A stretch of DNA of 64,000 bases. Origin: UBA1664 sp964531715. Lineage in GTDB: Bacteria; Pseudomonadota; Alphaproteobacteria; Micavibrionales; UBA1664. This document shows, piece after piece, positions 18,426 through 26,431 of the stretch. The translations under genes and the position numbers were made by a program. The notes under the pieces are model-generated. The model searched no databases. It worked only from the letters and a program-made list of their open reading frames with translations, and was not told the DNA's origin. The DNA is taken from contig CAZHEE010000004.1 in NCBI GenBank assembly GCA_964531715.1, forward strand, positions 1 to 64,000, in the 5' to 3' direction. Each line of letters starts with the position of its first letter. Position 1 is the first letter of the stretch.

Positions 18426-19217
18426 TTATGAAAATAAAGCCTGTGTCAGAATATAGTTAAAAATCAAAATCAGGATAGCGGAGGATACAACCGCATTTGT
18501 TGTGGCGCGGCCTACGCCTTGCGCACCGCGCCCTGAATTATACCCATGATAACATCCCATAAGTGTAACGATAAGTCCGAAAACTGCGGCTTTAATAAGC
18601 CCTGAAGATACGTCGTTAAATGTAACAAAATCCAATGTCTGGCGAATATAGGATGCGCTTGAAAAATCAAGCACCGTGACACCGACCAACCATCCGCCCA
18701 TGACGCCGATAATATCGGCAATGAGGACAAGTACCGGCAACATAACAAAACCCGCCACAACGCGCGGCACAACCAGATATTTCATCGGGTTGACGTTTAA
18801 AGTTCGAAGCGCGTCAATCTGCTCCGTCACGCGCATTGTCGCGATTTCCGCGGCGATTGATGCCCCGATACGTGCTGCGAGCATAAGCCCTGCAAGAACA
18901 GGCGCAAGCTCCCTTGTAATCGTTAGCACAACAACATTGGCAACGGCACCCTCGGCATTGAAGCGTGCAAAGCCTGTGTAGGATTGGAGTGCAATCACCA
19001 TCCCTGAAAACAGGGCGGTCATGCCCACAACGGCGAGTGAGAAAAAACCGATACTGATAAATTGATTGAGCAATTTTGTCGGATACCATGGCGGCGTCAC
19101 CGCATGACGAAGTGTATCAAAGATAAAGATGGAAATCGTACCGACCATCGCGCACATGCTCATAATCATATGACCGATCGCTGCACAAAAATTCAGTGGG
19201 AGTTGGAGGTATTTCAT
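18426..19217 (-). CDS. mlaE: Mla-type ABC transporter permease MlaE
   Basis: 263 residues with five or six hydrophobic segments. The MlaE permease signature covers ELAPVLAGLMLAARIGASIA and RVTEQIDALRTLNVNPMKYL. The C-terminal half carries GCYHGYNSGRGAQGVGRATT, also diagnostic. It forms the inner-membrane core of the phospholipid transporter that maintains outer-membrane lipid asymmetry. It lies directly downstream of a carboxypeptidase pseudogene and upstream of the GxxExxY insertion. Confidence 0.94.
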   Translation of the reverse strand: MKYLQLPLNFCAAIGHMIMSMCAMVGTISIFIFDTLRHAVTPPWYPTKLLNQFISIGFFSLAVVGMTALFSGMVIALQSYTGFARFNAEGAVANVVVLTITRELAPVLAGLMLAARIGASIAAEIATMRVTEQIDALRTLNVNPMKYLVVPRVVAGFVMLPVLVLIADIIGVMGGWLVGVTVLDFSSASYIRQTLDFVTFNDVSSGLIKAAVFGLIVTLMGCYHGYNSGRGAQGVGRATTNAVVSSAILILIFNYILTQALFS

Positions 19218-19265
19218 GACCCTATTTATAAAAGAGTTTTATATGATCGGCAATGATGAAATATC

Positions 19266-19492
19266 CTATCCCAAATAGCGGCGTTTGATATGTTTCACAA
19301 GCGCGTGGTGAGACAGCTCATCGCCCGTTACTTCACTAATCAATTCATTGACGGGAAGCAACCGCCCCTTTCGATAGATTTTATGGTTGAGCCAGATATG
19401 AATATCCCCAAATTTCCCTGGCTGATCATCGAAGGCAGCGAAGGCATATCACGCAGCATTGTTTCATAAAGCTGTGCCGCCAGCATAAGCAC
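19266..19492 (-). pseudogene. 3' remnant of M32 carboxypeptidase gene
   Basis: Reading the minus strand gives MLAAQLYETMLRDMPSLPSM, then after a one-base deletion near 19423-19430 the phase shifts to GDIHIWLNHKIYRKGRLLP and ends VTGDELSHHALVKHIKRRYL before a TAG at 19266. This matches the C-terminus of M32 (Taq-type) metallocarboxypeptidases as I know the family. All upstream parts, including the HEXXH zinc site, are missing. Only about 75 codons survive, broken by a frameshift, so it is non-functional. It lies between mlaE and the usher gene; the family identification is from memory. Confidence 0.7.
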
Positions 19493-19623
19493 ATCTCAGC
19501 CAGGAGAGCGCGCGACTGCGGTCGACCTCAAACCTGCCGCTCGATCGGCTTACGCAGCCGAAATAGTCCTTGTGAAGGATTGACGCATACAGACTGTGTA
19601 CAGAACACTCCTACAGCTTTTTT
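19493..19623. other. GC-rich junction segment, no gene
   Basis: About 130 bases between the carboxypeptidase remnant and the usher stop. They are visibly richer in G+C than either neighbour and contain short hairpins (cggct/agccg near 19549-19565, gtcctt/aaggat near 19568-19582). No reading frame or known element was recognised. The position suggests a scar from the rearrangement that truncated the carboxypeptidase gene. Confidence 0.45.
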
Positions 19624-22600
19624 CTATTTATTGGCGGTAGCTTCAAGCAATGTTGAGTTTATAATAACACTACACTCGCCGAGATTATCTTGTATCCTGC
19701 GGCATTTTTCATGCAGGTAGTCAAACTCTCCGAAATTTTGTGTCTCGACCGCGATATAATAATCAAATTCTCCATCTTCTAATGACAAGCTTTTGACTTT
19801 GACAAGACCTTCATAAATCTCATCCGTTTGCTTGTTAATAATATTATAGACAGTCTTAGACAGGTCGGATTGCCCAGCCTTTTTCACACGCAAGGTTGGT
19901 TGATACTGGCTGAAACCCGCCGGGATTTCTGTGGCGCGGTTGAAAACAACCTCATAGGGCACGTAAGCTCTATTTTTATATAGCGCGATGTCGAGGTCAT
20001 TTATGATAGGGGCATCGCGTCCGATTGTAATAATGCGTGGCGGCGCATTCCCGATACGCGGTGACGCCTCGGTCATCAGGAGGTAATCGCCCGGCGGTAT
20101 CATGAACATAACGTAATACCCATCTCTTTCCGCTCGCCCTGAAACAGGGGATTGGTTCGGATCTGATAGCGGGATAAGTTGAATAGTCTGGAATCCTGCA
20201 GGTTGTTTCAATGGCTCACTTGAGTCTATTTGGTTACTCTCAACATCGCCATCCATTAAATCAATCGGTTTGTCTTCATAAAGGGAGACAACGCCCTCTA
20301 TCTCACCCGTTAGCTCAACAGGAAATTCAAGGCGGTGAATGGTTCCGGGCATAGGATAAATTGAGCGCCCTTCAAGCGACGGAATCATGAACGGATCTTC
20401 AAGCCCGTCATTGCGTATTTCAATATCTGTCGCGCGGCTTTTGGCCAGATTTGGAATAATAGCATAGCCTTCTTCATTTGTGAGAACCAGACGCGAAGAT
20501 TGTACTGACTGAATAGCCGTATCGGGAAGCGGTTCATCACCCTCATCAAAAATATGGTTACCGTTTATATCATGATAAACAAAGGCTTGCACGGCGCCGC
20601 GACCATTTAATCTTTCTGATGTCATGGCAGGGAAGGGGGAGGATGGGTCATCATACAGGCTAAAATTCAAATTAATTCCTGCAAAAAATTCTTCATCACT
20701 ATTATATTGAATAAAGGGGGATAGGCGGAATTTATCATGCAGGTAGTTCACATTAAACTGGAATGTCTCAACCTCATTTTCAAAGCTCTTATCATATGTG
20801 AAGCTGGTTGAAAGGTCATTATTATGGCGATAGTTTAGTTGCGCGCGCAGTCTTTCCAATTCACTTTCGGGTTGAATTTCATAATTTGATGTGAGGTTCA
20901 GGAAAAAGCGTCCGAAGTTTTTACGAATGGATGCTGTATAGTTCCATGTTTCATCGTCACCCTCTATATCGCTAATTTCATTATCTTCATAAACAAGTTT
21001 ATTGGACAAACTGGCCCCCAAGAGATTTGTCGAGAAACCGAGGCTGGCCGTTTTAAAGACATCGTCATCAATTGTTTTTTGATAAAGGCTGTTTAAGAGC
21101 AAGCTGCCTTTAAAGCCAGTCATGTCAAAAGCTCTTTGCGCGTTAAAGGAGGCAGCATATTGAATAGTGTTTTCGCTCTCCTCAATATTAAAATCTTGTG
21201 AGTTATAGGTTCCGCGCAAGGATGTGTTCCACCCTAAAAAGTTGCGCCTTATGATGGCTTGGGTTGCGGCATTGCCTTCTTCATCCACGGCAAAATTTGT
21301 ATCGAGCAGGGTTGCACCGATCGTTGATGTCGCGCCTGTGCTTAAAAAAAGCTTCCGCTCGCCCAAAATCTTACGGGATCGAAAGCCGAAATAGGCAAGG
21401 TGATTATCGCCGATAAGCTTATTATAACGCGCAGTGACATTAACCGTGTCCGTATCTTCTTCAGAGGTGAAATTTTTCCGATAGGTTTGTGAATCTTCCA
21501 ATGCGATTGAAAATTCGTATGTATCATCTTGGGACGATAGCAAGGCTTGCGACACCGGAACACTGACATTTTGTGCACGGATTTCCCCTTGAGGACCAAA
21601 GAAAAATAGCTCGAAATCGTTATCCCCTGCAAAAAGCTGAACCTCGTCAAATACATAACGCCCATCCGACTCAATAATCTGTGAGTCAATTAAAACTCCA
21701 TTTCTATAGAGCTGAACATCCCATCCAGGGAAAGCCTGCCCCTCAATATCGGTTGTTGCGAAGTCTGTATTTTTAAGTGTGCTGTTTGTAAAACGAAATC
21801 CGAGATTTTGGTTTGATTCACTGACAAGGGGAACACGAACCTCGTCAATATCCCCAAACGCATAGCGCCTTGCCTTTAAACCGCCCAGAAGGTCGGCATT
21901 TTCCGATTCGCGGAATATTTTTGTCCGGACATTGCGTAAATAATCGGTATCATCGAAATTTGCAAAGACTTCTGCATTATGACCCAAAACTTCGCCTTGT
22001 GAGATGACGGTCGCAAATTGGCGATTACTAACCTCATCATTAAACTGCGTTTTCTGAACGCGATTACTTAAAGATACATCGGCGGTATTAATATCGAAAT
22101 TGCTGCGCTCTTGTTTATGACGCGGTAATGTTGCGATGGCGCGTTGGCGTTTTTTTCGACCTGCAAAGCTACTTTCCCGTTGTTGTTTTGCAATAAATGG
22201 GAAAGGGAAGGGCGACTCGATATCCAGAATTTGCTGCGCCGGGTCAATTTCAAGAATAAGTGAAAACCAATCTTGCAAAATAGAAGTTCGTACAAAATAA
22301 AGTCCGTTATCCTCAACAACATCACCTGCAGCAATATTATAATTTGAGCCTTTGGACTGCACAAAACCGTCTGCAAGATTAAATGTAATTTGCCAATCTT
22401 CACGTAAAAACCATCCCTCGCCAATGAGCGTATCATCGTTAAAATCAATCGGAAATTCCAAAATATTGATAAAATCAGTCAGCTCAATATAAATTTCATT
22501 ACCGATTTTTTTTGCGAAAATATCTTGCTCTAAAAAAACTTTTTCAGAGCGAGGGCGAAGTAACAACGTCCCGCCTTCAGGAATTTGATCAAGCGGACTA

Positions 22601-22833
22601 AAGGTTTTCTTCTCTTCATAGACAGGATTAATACGTTGCAGGAAATCAAGCGCAAGTTCCCGCAAACCTCTAGCTTCGGCAGTATTGCTTGAAAAGATAA
22701 TAATTGTCGCCACAATGAATAAAGTCGCTATTCTTTTATTATTTGGATTACTATTTTTTTCACGGCAGAGGATACCCGAAAAATTAAATTTCGGGTGTAA
22801 AACTTTCTTTAAGTGTTTGTTAAGACTATTCAA
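19624..22833 (-). CDS. Fimbrial outer-membrane usher-like protein
   Basis: 1069 residues. A hydrophobic signal segment (about 36-50, ending near TAEARG) follows an unusually long n-region. The middle has the usher plug/barrel pattern, including DIEGQAFPGWDVQLYRNGVL and ELFFFGPQGEIR, then a long run of alternating aromatic beta strands. Near residue 745-770 a calcium-binding-like SdrD/Cna-B module (VYHDINGNHIFDEGDEPLP) begins, followed by carboxypeptidase-regulatory-like beta domains and a C-terminal domain with two Cys. It should export the DUF4402-type subunits across the outer membrane. It is divergent from the subunit and chaperone genes. Confidence 0.78.
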   Translation of the reverse strand: MNSLNKHLKKVLHPKFNFSGILCREKNSNPNNKRIATLFIVATIIIFSSNTAEARGLRELALDFLQRINPVYEEKKTFSPLDQIPEGGTLLLRPRSEKVFLEQDIFAKKIGNEIYIELTDFINILEFPIDFNDDTLIGEGWFLREDWQITFNLADGFVQSKGSNYNIAAGDVVEDNGLYFVRTSILQDWFSLILEIDPAQQILDIESPFPFPFIAKQQRESSFAGRKKRQRAIATLPRHKQERSNFDINTADVSLSNRVQKTQFNDEVSNRQFATVISQGEVLGHNAEVFANFDDTDYLRNVRTKIFRESENADLLGGLKARRYAFGDIDEVRVPLVSESNQNLGFRFTNSTLKNTDFATTDIEGQAFPGWDVQLYRNGVLIDSQIIESDGRYVFDEVQLFAGDNDFELFFFGPQGEIRAQNVSVPVSQALLSSQDDTYEFSIALEDSQTYRKNFTSEEDTDTVNVTARYNKLIGDNHLAYFGFRSRKILGERKLFLSTGATSTIGATLLDTNFAVDEEGNAATQAIIRRNFLGWNTSLRGTYNSQDFNIEESENTIQYAASFNAQRAFDMTGFKGSLLLNSLYQKTIDDDVFKTASLGFSTNLLGASLSNKLVYEDNEISDIEGDDETWNYTASIRKNFGRFFLNLTSNYEIQPESELERLRAQLNYRHNNDLSTSFTYDKSFENEVETFQFNVNYLHDKFRLSPFIQYNSDEEFFAGINLNFSLYDDPSSPFPAMTSERLNGRGAVQAFVYHDINGNHIFDEGDEPLPDTAIQSVQSSRLVLTNEEGYAIIPNLAKSRATDIEIRNDGLEDPFMIPSLEGRSIYPMPGTIHRLEFPVELTGEIEGVVSLYEDKPIDLMDGDVESNQIDSSEPLKQPAGFQTIQLIPLSDPNQSPVSGRAERDGYYVMFMIPPGDYLLMTEASPRIGNAPPRIITIGRDAPIINDLDIALYKNRAYVPYEVVFNRATEIPAGFSQYQPTLRVKKAGQSDLSKTVYNIINKQTDEIYEGLVKVKSLSLEDGEFDYYIAVETQNFGEFDYLHEKCRRIQDNLGECSVIINSTLLEATANK

Positions 22834-22855
22834 GTAATTTTGATTGTGATAGTTT

Positions 22856-22885
22856 TTGAGTCGTACTTTTAAATTATCTTATAAT
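22856..22885 (+). promoter_or_regulatory. Sigma70-type promoter of the fimbrial subunit gene
   Basis: TTGAGT (22856-22861) and a perfect TATAAT (22880-22885) are separated by 18 bp. Transcription would start near 22892, about 27 bases before the ATG at 22919. A strong GTGAGGA ribosome binding site lies in that leader. The usher promoter must share this 85-bp divergent gap. Confidence 0.65.
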
Positions 22886-22918
22886 TTTAGTGTTTTAACA
22901 AGAGTGAGGAAGAAACCC

Positions 22919-23494
22919 ATGAAACTATTTAACTTAAAGACATTGACGTTGACCGCTGTCGCAGTGGCAAGCTTTTATACGTCATCTGCAATTGCCAACC
23001 CGACAAACATTAATGTTGGCTTTACAGTTGCAAACACAATTACAGTGACAGAAGGCGCGGCGATGAGCTTCGGTAACCTTGTTGTTGTGACTGAAGCCGG
23101 TAACGCAGCTGCATTGGTTATGCAATCAGACGGTACTTTGGCCGCGGCGAGCGCTACAGCTGGCGCATCCCTGATGCAAAATGTTGGCGGAACGCTATCT
23201 GCCGGTATTGCAACGGTAACTGCCGGTAACGGTGCAACGGTCAGCATCACAATCACTGATGAAACTGTACCTACCGATGGTGCAAACCCATTTGGTATCG
23301 GAACTTACCGTATCTTGCCACCCGGTGGCGTCGATAGTGCTATTGCAAATGGTGGTGCGGCTGTAACTTACACGGCTAATGGAACTGCGCAGGATGTTGC
23401 ATTTGGTGCAACACTTTCGGCCCCTTTAGTTGCCGCCGGGACATTGACTGACGGTACATGGGCTGGATCTTTTGAAGTGACTGCTGCTTACTAA
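22919..23494 (+). CDS. Fimbrial major subunit, DUF4402-like
   Basis: 191 residues from the ATG at 22919, chosen for its GTGAGGA ribosome binding site; an ORF extension upstream crosses the promoter. A signal peptide ends near SSAIANP. The mature protein is Ala/Gly/Thr-rich and beta-stranded, opening NINVGFTVANTITVTEGAAM followed by SFGNLVV, the pattern of DUF4402 spore-coat-U/fimbrin-like subunits. The C-terminus ends FEVTAAY, with an alternating hydrophobic strand and penultimate aromatic as in donor-strand-exchange subunits. Strong signals and a downstream terminator suggest it is the abundant pilin of the system. Confidence 0.75.
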   Translation: MKLFNLKTLTLTAVAVASFYTSSAIANPTNINVGFTVANTITVTEGAAMSFGNLVVVTEAGNAAALVMQSDGTLAAASATAGASLMQNVGGTLSAGIATVTAGNGATVSITITDETVPTDGANPFGIGTYRILPPGGVDSAIANGGAAVTYTANGTAQDVAFGATLSAPLVAAGTLTDGTWAGSFEVTAAY

Positions 23495-23520
23495 GCCATT
23501 TTAGAAAAATAAATTTAAGG

Positions 23521-23547
23521 CCCGCCCCTGTTCAGGCGGGTTTTTTT
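23521..23547 (+). terminator. Terminator between fimbrial subunit and chaperone genes
   Basis: cccgcc/ggcggg stem with an 8-nt loop followed by seven T residues. It sits inside the fimbrial gene run, so chaperone expression would need read-through or a separate promoter. Confidence 0.85.
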
Positions 23548-23583
23548 GTTGTATAACTTACATGTATTTCACAGGACTAAAAA

Positions 23584-24381
23584 ATGAAAAAATTTCTATT
23601 TTTATTATTTCTCTTTTTTACAGTTTCAATGAACACAGCGCAGGCGCGAATCGATATTTTGCCGCAAATCCTTGTTTTTGAGGGGCGAGATAGGGCTGGC
23701 GAAATTATCATTCTCAATCTTTCTGATGAAGTTCGTGAATTTTCTATGACAATCAATAATTTGAAACAAACTGGCGAAGATGGCGTATATGTAAACGCCG
23801 ATGGTTTACTAAATCCTGAATTTGATCATAATGAGATTGTTCGTTTTTCACCGAAAAATTTTACACTTGGCGCAAAAGGGCAGCAGAAAGTCAGAGTGTC
23901 GCTCAGGAAACCTTCCGATTTGCCAGATGGAGAATATCGCTTTCATGTTCAGGGCGTGAGCTATGATTTGGAAAAGCCCCCTGAGCAAGATAGTGACAAT
24001 ATCACGGTTTCCGTTTCCATGCATGTCGGTGTCTCTATTCCTGTTATCGTTCGTCATGGTGATGTAAGTGTGGAGGCAAGCCTGACTGACTTTGAATTAT
24101 TAGACCCACAGCGTGCCAAACAGGTTAGACCTGCTCTGGCTTTTAAGGCTCTGCGCGAAGGGAATGCCAGCACATTGGGTAATATTACTGTCGATTGGGC
24201 GCCTGCTGGTGAAGATTACAGGCAGATTGGTATTTTGAGAAATTATAATGTTTTTACTGAAATCAATTCGCGAATAGGGCAAGTTCCGCTTGATGTTTTG
24301 CCCACAAACGGGACTTTAAGAGTGAAGTATGTTGATAGCCACACTAAGAAACTCTACGATGAAATTATTTTCGATCTCTAA
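23584..24381 (+). CDS. Fimbrial periplasmic chaperone (PapD-like)
   Basis: 265 residues with a signal peptide ending near TAQAR. The N-terminal Ig-like domain has RIDILPQILVFEGRDRAGEI and LGAKGQQKVRVSLRKPSDLP followed by DGEYRFHVQ, which follows the PapD layout of a G1-strand region and subunit-binding basic residues. The second Ig-like domain runs from about 165. Such chaperones hold subunits in the periplasm by donating a strand and deliver them to the usher. Its 3' end overlaps the next subunit gene by 23 bp. Confidence 0.8.
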   Translation: MKKFLFLLFLFFTVSMNTAQARIDILPQILVFEGRDRAGEIIILNLSDEVREFSMTINNLKQTGEDGVYVNADGLLNPEFDHNEIVRFSPKNFTLGAKGQQKVRVSLRKPSDLPDGEYRFHVQGVSYDLEKPPEQDSDNITVSVSMHVGVSIPVIVRHGDVSVEASLTDFELLDPQRAKQVRPALAFKALREGNASTLGNITVDWAPAGEDYRQIGILRNYNVFTEINSRIGQVPLDVLPTNGTLRVKYVDSHTKKLYDEIIFDL

Positions 24382-24844
24382 AGCATTTTTATGCCTTTAT
24401 GCTTTTATAATTATAAGCTTTAGTTCCAAATTAAGCTTGGCAGATGTTGAAATAACGCCTGATATTCCTTTATCATTCGGTAGTTTTTCTTTTGTCGATT
24501 TTATTAACCCAATCGAAATTACGATTGATACGGCCAATAATTTTACTGCAAACTCAAACACCGTTATTTTATCCAATCCTGTTACAGGACGCTATACAAT
24601 AACCGGTGGTTCGGCTGGTAATGCTTATTCAGTGACCGCACCTTCAAGCGTTGATATAATTGATAATGGGTCTACGGGAAAATTTATATTGGATAATATT
24701 GTATTATCTCCTGCCTCATCATCTTTTGACGGTTTTGGTGAGGCTGACCTTGCGATTGGTGGACGTTTAAGATCCGAGGGAAGCGGCGCGCGTTATAAAA
24801 ACGGTAATTATTCAGCCGATATTATATTGACCGTAAATTATTAA
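24359..24844 (+). CDS. Second fimbrial subunit, DUF4402-like
   Basis: 161 residues from the ATG at 24359; an in-frame TTG 30 bp upstream is less likely because this ATG begins a clean signal peptide (MKLFSISKAFLCLYAFIIIS, cleavage near LSLA). The mature part has SFGSFSFVDFINPIEITIDT, a YTITGGSAGNAYSVTA strand pair and a C-terminal DIILTVNY strand, similar in plan to the product of 22919-23494. It could be a tip or minor subunit. The start lies inside the end of the chaperone gene, which suggests coupled translation. No terminator was seen after it. Confidence 0.68.
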   Translation: MKLFSISKAFLCLYAFIIISFSSKLSLADVEITPDIPLSFGSFSFVDFINPIEITIDTANNFTANSNTVILSNPVTGRYTITGGSAGNAYSVTAPSSVDIIDNGSTGKFILDNIVLSPASSSFDGFGEADLAIGGRLRSEGSGARYKNGNYSADIILTVNY

Positions 24845-24939
24845 GTTCGCATCTTATTCACTTTAAGTAATAAATCGTTTGGCGTTTTGAACGAATATGT
24901 CACCATAATTGTCACCGGTACCTATGTCGACAATCATTA

Positions 24940-26022
24940 ATGACGTCTTTAATAAATAAGCATTCACAAATATGGAGTGCATTTTTGAAAGCAATTTCAA
25001 AGATGTCCGTTTTTTATTGTATGCTTTTTCTCTTAATTATAAGCGGTTGCGCTCCCTCTGCAAGTGAAGGTCTGCAAGGCGTTAGCGCGCGTGATGGCCC
25101 ACGTGAAGGGAAGCTGACCCGTAACTTTTTATTGGAAGAATTGCGTGAAATTGCAGCAGAAACCAATGAAGGTGAAATAAAGGAGCCTGAGCTTTCGGGT
25201 ATCCGTGCGGTCAATAATGATTTTAAGGATGTGAACACAACACCCCTGTTATTTGCGGAAAATTTGAGGGATGAGGATGCGCGTTTTAACCGTTTGGAGG
25301 GCGCAGTTCAAGATATCCACAGCGATTTATCAGAAATGAAACCATCATTAAAACGCCTGATTGCAATTGAGGGGGATATCAAGGAGCTTCATAAGCAGCT
25401 CAGTCGTATGGTTGCAAGTGACGAATTACCTACGATTGAGCCATCCTCAACGCAAAACACACAGCCCCAAACCGAACCGCGGCGTTTATCATTATCATCG
25501 GGTCGATCTCAACCCGTTATGGTCGAACCCGAACCTGACCCACTTCCTTTACCGAACACACCTAAAGTGGTGGAGGAGATTACAGAGCCGTTTTTGCCGA
25601 GCTTGAATTTGCAGCCTCAATTAGAGGCTGAAACTGTAATTGCCAGTAACAGAATGGAGACCGCTGAGCTTTCTGAAAATATAAAGTCACCTATGAGTTA
25701 TATTCAGTCAGAACTATCAGTGAGAGCGTGGGACTCTGGTGATAAAACACGCGTTGTGTTTGAATATGATGAAGCGATAGATTTTGATTTACAAGTTTCC
25801 TCAGATTTAACTACTTTATCCTTTGATATCGGCAAGGCAAGCCTTCAAGTTGATAATATTAATGATTTACCGCGTTTGTCAGATCAAATTACCAATGCCC
25901 TCTTGGAGAATTCAAAAATTACTTTAACATTGCGTGATACGACATCAGTATCTGAAGGCTTTGTATTGCCCGCGAAAACCTCAAATACCCAAAATCGTTA
26001 TTACTTTGACTTGATACGCTAA
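24940..26022 (+). CDS. Lipoprotein with AMIN-like C-terminal domain
   Basis: 360 residues. The signal ends in the lipobox LIISGC, so the mature form is probably acylated. An ATG at 25003 would shorten the n-region but leave it without basic residues. A coiled-coil-prone stretch (RFNRLEGAVQDIHSDLSEMK) and a Pro/Glu-rich linker lead to a C-terminal domain (about 260-360) resembling AMIN: LSVRAWDSGDKTRVVFEYD to NRYYFDLIR. AMIN domains bind peptidoglycan and occur at the N-terminus of type IVa PilQ secretins; here the module would be on a separate lipoprotein. It is the first gene of the second pilus-like operon. AMIN assignment is by eye. Confidence 0.6.
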   Translation: MTSLINKHSQIWSAFLKAISKMSVFYCMLFLLIISGCAPSASEGLQGVSARDGPREGKLTRNFLLEELREIAAETNEGEIKEPELSGIRAVNNDFKDVNTTPLLFAENLRDEDARFNRLEGAVQDIHSDLSEMKPSLKRLIAIEGDIKELHKQLSRMVASDELPTIEPSSTQNTQPQTEPRRLSLSSGRSQPVMVEPEPDPLPLPNTPKVVEEITEPFLPSLNLQPQLEAETVIASNRMETAELSENIKSPMSYIQSELSVRAWDSGDKTRVVFEYDEAIDFDLQVSSDLTTLSFDIGKASLQVDNINDLPRLSDQITNALLENSKITLTLRDTTSVSEGFVLPAKTSNTQNRYYFDLIR

Positions 26023-26044
26023 AAGAGAAAAATAAGAAGCTATA

Positions 26045-26431
26045 ATGACTAAGCCATTAATACTAATTATCGATGATAATAATTTTATCAGAATGCAGAT
26101 TAATAAATTTCTGAAGGATGGTGATTTTGAGACTCTTGAAGCGACAAATGGTGATGAAGGCTTAAAAATCTTTGGTGACAAAGTCAATGAGATTTCATGT
26201 GTTCTGGTGGATGTCAGGATGGAGCCTATAGATGGCTTTGATTTTCTCAAAAAAATAAGGGCAGAGGATAATAGCGTGCCTGCTATTTTAATTACAGGGG
26301 ATCAAAATGCAGACATATTGTCAAAGGCTTCGCAATACAATGTTGCGGGTGTCTTGATGAAACCTATCGATAAGGATAGACTTTTACAGATGGTCACGCG
26401 AATCACGCAGAGAAGCAGTCGAAAATCATGA
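26045..26431 (+). CDS. Single-domain response regulator, CheY-like
   Basis: 128 residues consisting only of a receiver domain. The acidic pair Asp10-Asp11, phospho-acceptor Asp56 (VLVDVRM), switch Thr84 (ILITGD) and Lys106 (LMKPID) are all present, so it should be phosphorylatable. There is no output domain. The stop overlaps the secretin start by 4 bp, placing it firmly in the operon, so it likely controls the assembly machine by protein contact. The hybrid kinase at 35504-37816 is a candidate partner. Confidence 0.92.
   Translation: MTKPLILIIDDNNFIRMQINKFLKDGDFETLEATNGDEGLKIFGDKVNEISCVLVDVRMEPIDGFDFLKKIRAEDNSVPAILITGDQNADILSKASQYNVAGVLMKPIDKDRLLQMVTRITQRSSRKS

Noticed and set aside
19493..19623. 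Possible insertion-sequence end or structured RNA
   Set aside because: Short hairpins are present, but no terminal inverted repeats, target duplication or known RNA fold could be identified.
22856..22918. Upstream extension of the fimbrial subunit gene
   Set aside because: It runs through the TTGAGT/TATAAT promoter; the ATG at 22919 has the strong ribosome binding site.
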